From: an uncultured Mycoplasmatota bacterium
Lineage (GTDB): Bacteria; Bacillota_I; Bacilli_A; RF39; UBA660
Reading direction: 5' to 3'
DNA length: 10,029 nucleotides
Assembly: GCA_947296775.1 (NCBI GenBank)
Contig: CAMYRF010000020.1
Span: 1 to 10,029, forward strand
Positions 1 to 7,214 of the stretch are shown here, piece by piece (within the stretch, counting starts at the first letter, position 1; each line of letters opens with the position of its first letter). The translations under genes and the position numbers were made by a program. The notes beneath the pieces are model-generated. The model was not told where the DNA came from and did no database searches. It saw only the letters and a program-made list of their open reading frames with translations.

Positions 1-38
1 ACTATATCCTTGCGTTTAGCAACATTATTTTCTACCAT
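1..38 (-). CDS. Possible 5' end of a further minus-strand gene, cut by the window edge
   Basis: On the minus strand an ATG at 38-36 opens a frame without a stop to the edge, reading MVENNVAKRKDI. The composition looks like an ordinary hydrophilic protein N-terminus, but only 12 codons are visible and the family cannot be recognised. There is no good Shine-Dalgarno sequence before this ATG. An extended -10-like sequence (51-43) sits so close upstream that this ATG would be essentially leaderless, so the true start may lie beyond the window, or the -10 may be spurious. Weak call. Confidence 0.25.
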   Translation of the reverse strand, partial: MVENNVAKRKDI

Positions 39-42
39 ATAC

Positions 43-51
43 ACTATATCA
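43..51 (-). promoter_or_regulatory. Possible extended -10 promoter for the gene leaving the window
   Basis: The minus strand reads TGATATAGT, a TGn extended -10 with one mismatch to TATAAT, downstream of the whiA terminator. No convincing -35 is seen. It would start a transcript near position 36. Confidence 0.3.
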
Positions 52-94
52 AAAAGATAATATCATTAGATAAAAACTTAATTAAATATTATAA

Positions 95-135
95 AAGAGA
101 TAAAGCTTCTTATTTTCTAAGATTCTTTATCTCTT
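95..135 (-). terminator. Hairpin terminator overlapping the 3' end of whiA
   Basis: A perfect 11-bp inverted repeat, AAGAGATAAAG (minus strand 135-125) and CTTTATCTCTT (105-95), encloses a 19-nt loop that holds the whiA stop codon. The 3' arm runs into TTTATAATATTT on the minus strand. On the plus strand the other arm is followed by TTATTTTTTT, so it could work in both directions. The stem has only three G-C pairs and a long loop, so efficiency is uncertain. Confidence 0.5.
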
Positions 136-1031
136 ATTTTTTTAGCCAGCTCTTTTATTTTATTAAATCTATGATATAAACCCGATTTAGTTATTTTATT
201 CCCTGTTTCCAAACTAATTATCTCACTAAGTTCTAGTAAAGAAGCATCAGGATATTTTTCTCTATAATTACAAGCCACCTGCTCTCTTTCGTCTAATAAA
301 TCAAATAAATCCTTTTCTTTAAGAAGTTCAATATCATTCATCTGATTATTAGCAGTTTCAATAATTCTATCAACATTAGCCTGTTCACAATTATTTAAAC
401 GATTAGTCATATTCTTATGATCTCTATATATTCTAATATCCTCATAATATAAAACTGCTTTAAAAGCCCCAACCATTCTTAAAAAATCTCCGATTTTTTC
501 AGCCTCTTTAATATAAACCATATAATTATTATCACGATGTAAAACCTTACTATTTAAGTTATACTCATTTAAAAGATTATTCAAATAGTAAGCATATTTT
601 TCATTATTCAAATTAAATTCTAAATGATATCTAGATGTTTTAGGATCATTTATACTACCATTCATCATAAATACGCCACGAAGATATGCACGTGATAACT
701 CATCATCAGCTAAAATAAAATCTTCTGGTTCTTCTTTATCAATCCCCAAAGTTTTTAAAATTGAATCAACTTTAGACTTTATTTCAAGAATATATAACAT
801 CTTTTTATTATAATTGTATCCTCTTCTGACAATAATTTTAGGCGCGATATCATAAATATCCTTAATCAAAGAAAATATTTTTCTAGCCACACTATTATTT
901 TCCGTTGTAATAACAATACTATTCCCAATAACCGCACTACTATGAATAATTCCAGATAATTCTGAAATTTTAGTCATTTCATCTTCCTCAAGCTTACTAA
1001 GTTCATCCTTAACGGTACTTGTAAAAGACAT
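117..1031 (-). CDS. whiA: Sporulation/division regulator WhiA-family DNA-binding protein
   Basis: Member of the WhiA (DUF199) family, 304 residues, close to the usual ~310. The N-terminal half (about 1-205) is the LAGLIDADG-fold domain, with the degenerate catalytic segment AYLRGVFMMNGSINDP at 115-130; known WhiA proteins have no nuclease activity. The NRLNNCEQANVDR segment at 210-222 is a family hallmark. The C-terminal helix-turn-helix covers about 235-300 (YPDASLLELSEI and ITKSGLYHRFNKI). In Streptomyces WhiA is a sporulation transcription factor; in Firmicutes it is a nucleoid-associated protein linked to cell division and chromosome segregation. The ATG at 1031 is preferred over an in-frame GTG at 1040 because that GTG lies in the AAAGGTG ribosome binding site and family proteins begin MSF. 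It follows yvcK by 80 bp and has its own extended -10, so it may be transcribed separately. Confidence 0.95.
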   Translation of the reverse strand: MSFTSTVKDELSKLEEDEMTKISELSGIIHSSAVIGNSIVITTENNSVARKIFSLIKDIYDIAPKIIVRRGYNYNKKMLYILEIKSKVDSILKTLGIDKEEPEDFILADDELSRAYLRGVFMMNGSINDPKTSRYHLEFNLNNEKYAYYLNNLLNEYNLNSKVLHRDNNYMVYIKEAEKIGDFLRMVGAFKAVLYYEDIRIYRDHKNMTNRLNNCEQANVDRIIETANNQMNDIELLKEKDLFDLLDEREQVACNYREKYPDASLLELSEIISLETGNKITKSGLYHRFNKIKELAKKIRDKES

Positions 1032-1056
1032 AAATATCACCTTTTTCTACCAAAAT

Positions 1057-1065
1057 ATTATAACA
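1057..1065 (-). promoter_or_regulatory. Candidate extended -10 promoter of whiA
   Basis: The minus strand carries TGTTATAAT, a perfect TGn extended -10. It lies 25 bp before the whiA ATG and just after the yvcK hairpin. The predicted start is near 1050, giving a short leader that contains the AAAGGTG ribosome binding site. No clear -35 is present. Confidence 0.5.
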
Positions 1066-1081
1066 TGAATAAATTTAAATA

Positions 1082-1108
1082 CAAAAGAAAAAACAGAAGA
1101 AATCTTCT
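1082..1108 (-). terminator. Weak terminator or attenuator after yvcK
   Basis: Four bases past the yvcK stop the minus strand has AGAAG-ATTT-CTTCT followed by GTTTTTTCTTTTG. The stem is only 5 bp, so it is probably a partial terminator. With the promoter at 1057-1065 it suggests that whiA is only partly co-transcribed with yvcK. Confidence 0.4.
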
Positions 1109-1111
1109 ATT

Positions 1112-2062
1112 TTAATTCATCAAATATGATAAAAGATTAACAGATACCTTCAAAGCATTATGTCTAATAATATTATTTTCAATTAAAACATAATTATCTT
1201 CAATAATATCTGCACCCAATTTTTTAATTTTATCATAATCAACTTCTACTAAATCCTTTTCTTCCGAAGTTGAATAATTTTCAATAATATCAGGGCTAAT
1301 CACCCCATTGTTAACAACAACAGCATCAACCTTTCTTTTACCTAAATAACTATTAAGTAATTTTATATGATGACTAACTAAAAAATCATCAGTTTCTCCT
1401 GGTTGAGTCATAATGTTACAAACATAGATGATTTTAGCGTTGCTTTTTTCAATTTCTTCCCTAACTTCATCACAAATTAAATTCGGAATAATACTAGTAA
1501 ATAAACTTCCCATACTTAAAATAATCGCATCAGATTCACTAATAGCTTTTAAAACAGCTGGATTGACAATTGGTTTTTCCTTATAAAAAACAGAATTTAT
1601 AACACGATGGTCCTCAGTAATATTGTGTTCACCCTCAACAACATATCCATCATCCATCTTCCCCATTAAAATTACATTATCCTCAGTAAGAGGTAACACC
1701 TTGCCTCTTAATTTAAGAATAGAATTCAAAAGTTCGATTCCATCAGACATATTACCCGTAATTTCTTTAGCACCAGTTAATAATAAATTACCAACAGGAT
1801 GCCCATTCAAATCACTACTTGTTTTAAATCGATAATCAAGTAATTTTTTAACATCATCCTCTTCTTCAGATAAACTAATTAAAACTTTACGAATATCCCC
1901 AACTGCAAGAATATTAAATTCTTCTCTTAATCTACCAGTGCTTCTTCCATCATCACTTACCGTAACAACAGCCGAAATATCAAAGGGTAATTTTTTCAAT
2001 CCACTAAGTAAAATGCTCATTCCCGTTCCGCCGCCTAAAACAGCAATTTTAGTTTTTTTCAT
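1112..2062 (-). CDS. yvcK: YvcK/GlmR-family gluconeogenesis and cell-wall factor
   Basis: 316 residues, the normal length for this family (CofD-like fold, UDP-sugar binding in B. subtilis YvcK/GlmR). B. subtilis YvcK is needed for growth on gluconeogenic carbon and for normal cell-wall synthesis; it binds UDP-GlcNAc and stimulates GlmS. Visible motifs are GGGTGMSILLSGLK (10-23), VTVSDDGRSTGRLREE (33-48), GDIRKVL (55-61), GHPVGNLLLTG (87-97), GSLFTSIIPNL (185-195), the CNIMTQPGETD segment (215-225) and IRHNALKVS (299-307). Several otherwise conserved positions differ from B. subtilis: PPPGD is LAVGD and GPGSLYTS is SMGSLFTS. The ATG at 2062 is chosen over an in-frame GTG at 2071 because AGGTG there is the ribosome binding site, 6 nt upstream of the ATG and inside the last codons of trxB. 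One base separates the trxB stop from this start, so translational coupling is likely. rapZ, usually adjacent, is absent. Confidence 0.95.
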   Translation of the reverse strand: MKKTKIAVLGGGTGMSILLSGLKKLPFDISAVVTVSDDGRSTGRLREEFNILAVGDIRKVLISLSEEEDDVKKLLDYRFKTSSDLNGHPVGNLLLTGAKEITGNMSDGIELLNSILKLRGKVLPLTEDNVILMGKMDDGYVVEGEHNITEDHRVINSVFYKEKPIVNPAVLKAISESDAIILSMGSLFTSIIPNLICDEVREEIEKSNAKIIYVCNIMTQPGETDDFLVSHHIKLLNSYLGKRKVDAVVVNNGVISPDIIENYSTSEEKDLVEVDYDKIKKLGADIIEDNYVLIENNIIRHNALKVSVNLLSYLMN

Positions 2063-2063
2063 A

Positions 2064-2936
2064 TTATTCACCTGCTTTTATACTCAAAGCAGCTACCGCA
2101 CCATCGCTAGCTGCTGTAATAATTTGATAATAATCCTTAGAAATAACATCGCCGCATGCATATACATTTTTTACAGATGTTTCCATGTGATCATTAACCA
2201 ATATATACCCATTTTCACGTTCAAGATTAGAAATAAAATTAGCCTGTGGCTTACCACCAATAGCAACAAATAAACCCTCTAATTCAATTTGTTTTCCATC
2301 TTTTAAAATAACCCCTGTTAAACTATTATCTTTAGAAATAAATTCACTAATCTCACAACCTTTCAAAATAGTAATATTATCACAAGACAATACCTTTTGA
2401 ATCACATCATCATGAGCTCTTAAATCACTTCTAACAAAAACATAAATTTGTCTGCATAAATCAGATAAATATAAAGCATTAGTAAGTGCTGAATTACCCC
2501 CACCAACTACACCAACAACTTTATCTTTATAAAAAGTTCCATCACAAGTCGCACAATAACTAATTCCATTAATAGAATCTTCACCAGGTAAATTAAGTTT
2601 TTCAGGTATTCTACCGGTTGCAATAATTACATTCTTGCACTTTATTTGCTTATTCTTAGTTTCAACTACAAAATGCCCATCTCTACTTACCTTAATAACT
2701 TCTGAAAATTCAAATGGAATACCTTCTTTCTTAACATGATTAAACATTGCTAAAGCAAGTTCTGCGCCATTAATAGACTCAAAACCTAAATAATTATCAA
2801 CCACGCTAGTCTTAAGCATCTGACCACCAGGAGCATCTTTATCTATAAGTAATACTGAAAGTCCAGCTCTTTTTAAATATAAAGAAGCTGATAATCCAGC
2901 TGGTCCAGCCCCAATCACAATTGAATTATAATCCAA
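2064..2936 (-). CDS. trxB: Thioredoxin reductase (FAD-dependent), TTG start
   Basis: 290 residues, slightly short for TrxB (~305-320). It should transfer reducing equivalents through FAD to thioredoxin in the cytoplasm. The N-terminal FAD Rossmann motif is GAGPAGLSASLYLKRAG (9-25). The redox pair is Cys128 and Cys131 in CATCDG. The second nucleotide-binding loop is VGGGNSALTNALYLS (144-158) and the second FAD motif is YACGDV (259-264). The NADPH-phosphate motif HRRxxxR is degenerate here, FVRSDLR at 167-173, and the usual RQ before the ITAA segment is YQ (270-271). NADPH use is therefore likely but not certain. The start is a TTG at 2936: an AAGGAGG site (2952-2946) lies 9 nt upstream and the protein then begins directly at the first beta strand. 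Upstream in-frame starts would overlap lgt and lack a ribosome binding site. The lgt stop ends one base before this TTG, so the pair is likely coupled. Confidence 0.93.
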   Translation of the reverse strand: MDYNSIVIGAGPAGLSASLYLKRAGLSVLLIDKDAPGGQMLKTSVVDNYLGFESINGAELALAMFNHVKKEGIPFEFSEVIKVSRDGHFVVETKNKQIKCKNVIIATGRIPEKLNLPGEDSINGISYCATCDGTFYKDKVVGVVGGGNSALTNALYLSDLCRQIYVFVRSDLRAHDDVIQKVLSCDNITILKGCEISEFISKDNSLTGVILKDGKQIELEGLFVAIGGKPQANFISNLERENGYILVNDHMETSVKNVYACGDVISKDYYQIITAASDGAVAALSIKAGE

Positions 2937-2937
2937 A

Positions 2938-3720
2938 CTAATCAGCCTCCTTATAATATTTACTTCTTTTATATGAAAATATAAATAAAATAATTCCACC
3001 AATAATCATTGAAATTGATACAAACTGTGCCATTTTAAGATTTAATAACATCAAGCTATCAGTACGAAGTCCTTCAATAAAAAACCTACCAACTCCATAC
3101 CACACTAAATATAAACTAGTAACCATTCCAACTTTATTTTTACTCCATCTTCTAAAAATAATTAAAATAATAAACCCCAATAAACACCATAAAGACTCAA
3201 AATAAAAAGTTGGAATATAGTAAGTACCACCTATATTCATACCATTAATAATAAATTCAGGAATAAATAAATCATTTAAATAACTTAAAGTAGTTTCTGG
3301 TCCATGAGCCTCGCCATTAAAGAAATTTCCCCATCTGCCAATAGCCTGACCAACAATAAGACCAACTACAATAAAATCTAAAATTAATAAAACATTAATT
3401 TTTTTCTTTCGTAAATAAATAATAATAAAAATCAACGCAGCAAGAATCCCACCATGAATAGCTAAACCACCCTTCCAAAATTCAAAAATTTCCAAAGGAT
3501 TTGAAGCATAATAATCAAAATGAAATATAACAAAATAAAGTCTAGCACCAATAATTCCAATTATTATAGCCATAAATAGCAAGTTGCAAATAAAATCTTC
3601 ACTAAAACCGAATTTTTTAGATTCCCTAATAACTAAACCGCCACCAATGATAATCGCAAAAAACAAAAATAAAGAGTAATAATGAATACTAATAAAACCT
3701 AAATCAATTGTTGGATTCAT
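2938..3720 (-). CDS. lgt: Prolipoprotein diacylglyceryl transferase
   Basis: 260 residues, normal for Lgt. The enzyme transfers diacylglycerol from phosphatidylglycerol to the lipobox cysteine of prolipoproteins at the outer face of the membrane. It is polytopic: hydrophobic segments lie at about 10-32, 45-66, 87-103, 109-127, 168-189, 198-215 and 228-249. Diagnostic motifs are GLAIHGGILAA (85-95, catalytic-site His89), the signature GRWGNFFNGEAHG (128-140) and RFFIEGLRTDSL (212-223). The ATG at 3720 is preceded by AAGGGG. The start overlaps the last 17 nt of the upstream yvlD-like gene in another frame, and the stop is one base from trxB, so it is embedded in an operon. In many Bacilli hprK lies directly upstream of lgt; here the yvlD-like gene does, and hprK is absent. 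Confidence 0.96.
   Translation of the reverse strand: MNPTIDLGFISIHYYSLFLFFAIIIGGGLVIRESKKFGFSEDFICNLLFMAIIIGIIGARLYFVIFHFDYYASNPLEIFEFWKGGLAIHGGILAALIFIIIYLRKKKINVLLILDFIVVGLIVGQAIGRWGNFFNGEAHGPETTLSYLNDLFIPEFIINGMNIGGTYYIPTFYFESLWCLLGFIILIIFRRWSKNKVGMVTSLYLVWYGVGRFFIEGLRTDSLMLLNLKMAQFVSISMIIGGIILFIFSYKRSKYYKEAD
2946..2952 (-). promoter_or_regulatory. Ribosome binding site fixing the TTG start of trxB
   Basis: AAGGAGG on the minus strand, inside the last codons of lgt, 9 nt before the TTG at 2936. It is a near-perfect Shine-Dalgarno and argues against the longer upstream in-frame starts. Confidence 0.8.
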
Positions 3721-4138
3721 ATGCTTTTCCCCTTCCCTTTATTTTTTCTAAAACCAAAGTATCCATAAGTACATTCAAAATTGAAATAAGTACAGCAGCC
3801 AAAACCGCAAACCAAATACCATAAATTTGAAAATGAGGATATAAAATAACACTAACAATTTTTAAAATAATTAAATTAATAAATGGATAAAACAACCCTA
3901 AAGTAATGCCAGTAATTGGGATAGTAAGCCATACAAGTAAAGGTTTAACAGTTTTATTAAATAAATAAATAATAACTGCCGCAATTAAACTCCATAATCC
4001 ATAATAAGCATTATCAATATATAAAGTATCATTAAAAATCAAAGATGTAATAATTAAAATAACTGCATAACCTATCATACTAAAAACCCAATTACAAATT
4101 TTATATAAATTATCCAATGAAATTAATTTGTTCTTCAC
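3704..4138 (-). CDS. yvlD: Small membrane protein, YvlD / phage-holin-4-like family
   Basis: 144 residues with four likely membrane segments (about 17-36, 46-61, 68-98, 105-127). The stretch NKTVKPLLVWLTIPITGITL (61-80), followed by GLF and an INLIILK segment, is the signature of the YvlD/DUF360 family (Pfam Phage_holin_4_2). Despite that name these are chromosomal proteins of unclear role, linked in B. subtilis to cell-envelope stress genes; no lysis function should be inferred. B. subtilis has yvlD between uvrBA and hprK-lgt, and the order here (uvrB, this gene, lgt) supports orthology. The start is a GTG at 4138, with GGGTGAG 5 nt upstream; no better in-frame ATG exists nearby. Its 3' end overlaps lgt by 17 nt. 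The extended -10 in the gap after uvrB probably drives this gene and those downstream. Confidence 0.8.
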   Translation of the reverse strand: MKNKLISLDNLYKICNWVFSMIGYAVILIITSLIFNDTLYIDNAYYGLWSLIAAVIIYLFNKTVKPLLVWLTIPITGITLGLFYPFINLIILKIVSVILYPHFQIYGIWFAVLAAVLISILNVLMDTLVLEKIKGRGKAYESNN

Positions 4139-4172
4139 AAAAACTCACCCATTTCCAAATATATTCCTTTAT

Positions 4173-4181
4173 ATTATATCA
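4173..4181 (-). promoter_or_regulatory. Candidate extended -10 promoter for yvlD-lgt-trxB-yvcK
   Basis: The 46-bp gap after uvrB contains TGATATAAT on the minus strand, a perfect TGn extended -10, immediately past the uvrB stop. No good -35 is found at 17 bp. Transcription would begin near 4166. No hairpin terminator separates uvrB from the operon, so read-through is also expected. Confidence 0.45.
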
Positions 4182-4184
4182 TAC

Positions 4185-6134
4185 TTATTCACTCTTAAGT
4201 TCAAACAAAATATCACGTAATTCCATAGCACGTTCAAAATCAAGATTTTTAGCAGCTTCCTTCATTTCATTTTCAATATTAATTATAAGTTTTGCTTTTT
4301 CTTGTTTGCTCATTTTAGCCGGTTTTTCTTCCTTGATTTCTGCCTTATTAGAAATAACATCTCTAATTTCCTTAACAATAGTTTTAGGAACAATACCATG
4401 TTCTTTATTATACACTTCTTGAATAGACCTTCTTCTTTCAGTTTCACTAATAGCTTTATTCATTGCATCACTAATATAATCAGCATACATAACAACACGA
4501 CCATCCGCATTTCTAGCTGCCCTACCAATAGTTTGAATAAGACTTCTTTCACTACGTAAAAATCCTTGTTTATCTGCATCCATAATCGCAATTAAACTAA
4601 CTTCAGGAATATCAATTCCTTCCCTTAATAAGTTTATTCCAACAACCACATCATATTTACCAAGTCTTAAATCACGAATAATTCTTGTACGTTCCAAAGT
4701 TTTAATTTCATTATGCAAATAAGCAACCTTAATATCAATTTTTTTAAGATACCCAGTTAATTCTTCTGCCATTCTAATGGTTAAAGTAGTAATTAAAGTT
4801 CTTTCATTTTTAGTGATTTGATTTCTAATTCTATCAACTAAATCATCGATTTGATTTTCAATAGGTCTAACTTCAATTAACGGATCAAGTAATCCAGTAG
4901 GTCTAATAATTTGCTCAGTAACCTCATTATGACATTTTTCAAGTTCATAATCACCTGGAGTAGCTGAAATATAAATAACCTTATCAAGTTTTTTCTCAAA
5001 TTCATCAAATTTTAATGGACGATTATCCATCGCGCTAGGAAGTCTAAAACCATAATCTACTAATACTCTTTTACGAGCTTGGTCACCATTATACATAGCC
5101 CTAACTTGTGGTAAAGTAACATGGGATTCATCAACCACTAAAAGAAAATCATCGCCAAAGAAATCAATTAAAGTAGTAGGTGTTTCACCAGGTCCTCGTA
5201 AAGCCAAATGCCTAGAATAATTTTCAACACCTCTACAAAATCCAGTTTCTGAAAGCATTTCAATATCATAATTAGTTCTTTCCATAAGTCTTTGATATTC
5301 AAGTAATTTATTATCAGTTTTAAATTTATCAAGTTGGTCATCTAGCTCCGTTTTAATATTTTCTATAGCCAATTTTAATTTATCCTCACTTGTAACAAAG
5401 TGACTAGCTGGAAATAAAGTAACCATTTTTTTATCACTTAAAATAGCACCAGTTACAACATCAAATTCACTAATTCTATCAATTTCATCACCAAAAAATT
5501 CTACACGTATTCCCTTAGAATGTTGATTAACAGGAACAACTTCTAAAACATCTCCACGGACTCTAAAAGATCCTCTTTTTAAATCAATATTATTTCTTTC
5601 ATAAAGCATTTCAATAAGTTTTTCGATCACTTTATCTCTATCAACAGTTTCGCCAGTAGCCAAAGAAAGCATTTTATTACGATATTCCTCAATCTCACCA
5701 ATACCATAAATACAAGAAACAGAAGCAACAACAATAACATTTTTATTATTTAATAAAGCCGAAGTTGCATAATGTCGAAGCTCATCAATTTCATCATTAA
5801 TAGACGCATCCTTTTCAATATAAGTATCCGTTTTAGCTACATAAGCCTCTGGTTGATAATAATCATAATAAGAAACAAAATAGCACACATAATCATCAGG
5901 AAATAATTCTTTAAATTCCGAATACAATTGACCTGCTAAAGTTTTGTTATGAGCAAGTACTAAAGTAGGCTTATTAATTTCTTTTATAACATTCGCAATT
6001 GTAAAAGTTTTTCCCGTTCCAGTTGCACCTAATAAAACCTGCTCTTTCTTACCATTTTTAATACCATCGACTAATTTTTCAATAGCCTGGGGTTGATCAC
6101 CACTAGGCTTATATGAAGATACTAAATTAAACAT
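4185..6134 (-). CDS. uvrB: Excinuclease ABC subunit B
   Basis: 649 residues, full length for UvrB, the damage-verification helicase-like subunit of the UvrABC nucleotide excision repair complex. In order: Walker A GATGTGKT (36-43); the beta-hairpin region with YYDYYQPEAYV (89-99) and TDTYIEKDASINDEID (102-117) that clamps damaged DNA; the Walker B-like VVDESH (333-338); SATPGD (390-395); motif V NLLREGIDIPEVSL (501-514); motif VI QTIGRAARN (534-542); and the C-terminal UVR domain binding UvrC (about 614-648, with LDFERAMELRDIL). The ATG at 6134 is preferred because AAAGGAGG (6148-6141) precedes it by 6 nt and the protein then starts with the family-typical MFNLVSSYKPSGDQPQAI; a longer in-frame start at 6182 has no ribosome binding site. 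uvrA, the usual neighbour, is not in the window. Confidence 0.98.
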   Translation of the reverse strand: MFNLVSSYKPSGDQPQAIEKLVDGIKNGKKEQVLLGATGTGKTFTIANVIKEINKPTLVLAHNKTLAGQLYSEFKELFPDDYVCYFVSYYDYYQPEAYVAKTDTYIEKDASINDEIDELRHYATSALLNNKNVIVVASVSCIYGIGEIEEYRNKMLSLATGETVDRDKVIEKLIEMLYERNNIDLKRGSFRVRGDVLEVVPVNQHSKGIRVEFFGDEIDRISEFDVVTGAILSDKKMVTLFPASHFVTSEDKLKLAIENIKTELDDQLDKFKTDNKLLEYQRLMERTNYDIEMLSETGFCRGVENYSRHLALRGPGETPTTLIDFFGDDFLLVVDESHVTLPQVRAMYNGDQARKRVLVDYGFRLPSAMDNRPLKFDEFEKKLDKVIYISATPGDYELEKCHNEVTEQIIRPTGLLDPLIEVRPIENQIDDLVDRIRNQITKNERTLITTLTIRMAEELTGYLKKIDIKVAYLHNEIKTLERTRIIRDLRLGKYDVVVGINLLREGIDIPEVSLIAIMDADKQGFLRSERSLIQTIGRAARNADGRVVMYADYISDAMNKAISETERRRSIQEVYNKEHGIVPKTIVKEIRDVISNKAEIKEEKPAKMSKQEKAKLIINIENEMKEAAKNLDFERAMELRDILFELKSE

Positions 6135-6167
6135 AATATACCTCCTTTCCAAAGTAAATAATCTGTT

Positions 6168-6173
6168 ATTATA
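6168..6173 (-). promoter_or_regulatory. Possible -10 box of uvrB
   Basis: A perfect TATAAT on the minus strand, 20 bp before the uvrB ribosome binding site and downstream of the hairpin at 6197-6218. There is no convincing -35 and the surroundings are very AT-rich, so this is tentative. No LexA (SOS) box was recognised. Confidence 0.3.
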
Positions 6174-6196
6174 TTTTATCATTTATATATAAAGAA

Positions 6197-6218
6197 AACA
6201 AGATAAGAAAATCTTGTT
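6197..6218 (-). terminator. Hairpin terminator after the RNA methyltransferase gene
   Basis: The minus strand reads AACAAGAT-TTTCTT-ATCTTGTT, a perfect 8-bp stem with a 6-nt loop, followed by TTCTTTATATATAA. It lies 87 bp past the methyltransferase stop and upstream of the uvrB promoter candidate. The rest of the 170-bp intergenic stretch (6135-6304) is plain AT-rich sequence. Confidence 0.55.
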
Positions 6219-6304
6219 CATAGTATAGTATTTTCTATAACATTAATTACTTTACTTAATTTTCAATTTAATATACTAATTTTATTATTATACTCTTAAT
6301 AAAC

Positions 6305-7195
6305 TTAATACTTTCTAATTTTAGCTACAAAAAAGCCCTCATATAATTCATTTGGACAAACACACATCGTTCCAGAAATAGTAACAGGTAATAAAGGAAC
6401 GCCCGTAAATAAAGACATATCAATAGGTACTATTTCTACATTACATTTATCCACAATATAATTCAAAATATCCTCATTTTCTTCTTTCAAAATAGAACAA
6501 GTAGAATAAACAATTTCTCCGCCTTTTTTCAAATGCCTAACAGACGACTCTAAAAGTTCTTTCTGAAATTTTACCGAACGATTGACTAATTCAAAAGAAA
6601 ATACTTTAAAAGAAGAATCATCTGTTAAATCCAAAGTACCGCTTCCACTACAAGGCGCATCTAATAAAATTTTATCAAAAGTAAAAAATTCATCTAACTT
6701 TCTACCATCTTTTACAACTACACTTACCTTTTTAGCCCCTTGCTTTTCTATATTATATTTAAGTCTTTCAGATCTAATTTTATTTTTTTCCAAAGCCATA
6801 ATCAATGAGTTATTATTAGATAAATTTGCCATTTGCGTAGTTTTCCCACCTGGAGCAGCAGCCATATCCAAAATAGATTCACCTTCTTTAGGATTCAAAA
6901 CAAGTGGAGGTATCATTGAAGATAAACTTTGTAAATAAATTAAACCATTTTCATACATAGACAGTTTCTTAATTGAATCTTCCCTAACATTATCTATAAT
7001 TAAAGCATCGCTGTACCAAGAAACTTCTCTAAAATTAATACCTAAATTAGTTAATTCAGCTTTAATAAAATCAGTATTAGTTTTACTAGTATTTACTCTT
7101 AAAGTAACATTGCGAGAAGAAAATCCATCTATGATCTCTTTACTAAATTTATCACCATACTCTAATTTAATTTTATCATATAATTTTTCTTTCAT
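6305..7195 (-). CDS. RsmB/NOP-family (NOL1/NOP2/Sun) RNA m5C methyltransferase, compact form
   Basis: 296 residues. SAM-dependent cytosine-5 RNA methyltransferase. The N-terminal ~100 residues contain the family TLRVNTSKT segment (31-39) and GLIYLQSLSSM (84-94). The catalytic domain has the SAM loop ILDMAAAPGGKTTQMA (108-123), motif IV LLDAPCSGSGTL (177-188) and motif VI VYSTCSI (229-235). Both paired cysteines are present: Cys182, and Cys233, which in this family is the nucleophile. The protein lacks the N-terminal NusB-like domain of RsmB and the C-terminal extensions of RsmF/YebU (about 450-480 residues), so target RNA and position cannot be assigned. A well-placed AAAGGAA ribosome binding site precedes the ATG. 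It has its own extended -10 and a downstream hairpin, so it is probably a single-gene unit. Confidence 0.92.
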   Translation of the reverse strand: MKEKLYDKIKLEYGDKFSKEIIDGFSSRNVTLRVNTSKTNTDFIKAELTNLGINFREVSWYSDALIIDNVREDSIKKLSMYENGLIYLQSLSSMIPPLVLNPKEGESILDMAAAPGGKTTQMANLSNNNSLIMALEKNKIRSERLKYNIEKQGAKKVSVVVKDGRKLDEFFTFDKILLDAPCSGSGTLDLTDDSSFKVFSFELVNRSVKFQKELLESSVRHLKKGGEIVYSTCSILKEENEDILNYIVDKCNVEIVPIDMSLFTGVPLLPVTISGTMCVCPNELYEGFFVAKIRKY

Positions 7196-7214
7196 AAAAT
7201 CATTCCTTTAACGC

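Noticed and set aside
689..694. CACGTG core as a possible parS site
   Set aside because: The flanks do not continue as TGTTT...AAACA; only the 6-bp core matches, and it lies in whiA coding sequence. The same holds for CACGTG at 9723-9728 in rsmG.
461..1031. LAGLIDADG fold as a mobile homing endonuclease
   Set aside because: The C-terminal WhiA helix-turn-helix, the family signature and the yvcK neighbourhood identify WhiA, which has lost nuclease activity.
1623..1835. Plus-strand open frames (here and at 1938-2273, 4117-4422, 4302-4559, 6582-6938, 9473-9733)
   Set aside because: All lie antisense within strongly recognised minus-strand genes, have low-complexity Ser/Phe/Leu-rich translations and lack ribosome binding sites.
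3704..3720. TGA read as Trp (Mycoplasma-type code)
   Set aside because: Trp positions in Lgt are TGG, and the yvlD frame ends properly at a TGA where lgt begins.
3704..4138. Phage holin, hinting at a prophage
   Set aside because: The family name is historical; position between uvrB and lgt matches chromosomal yvlD and there are no other phage genes.
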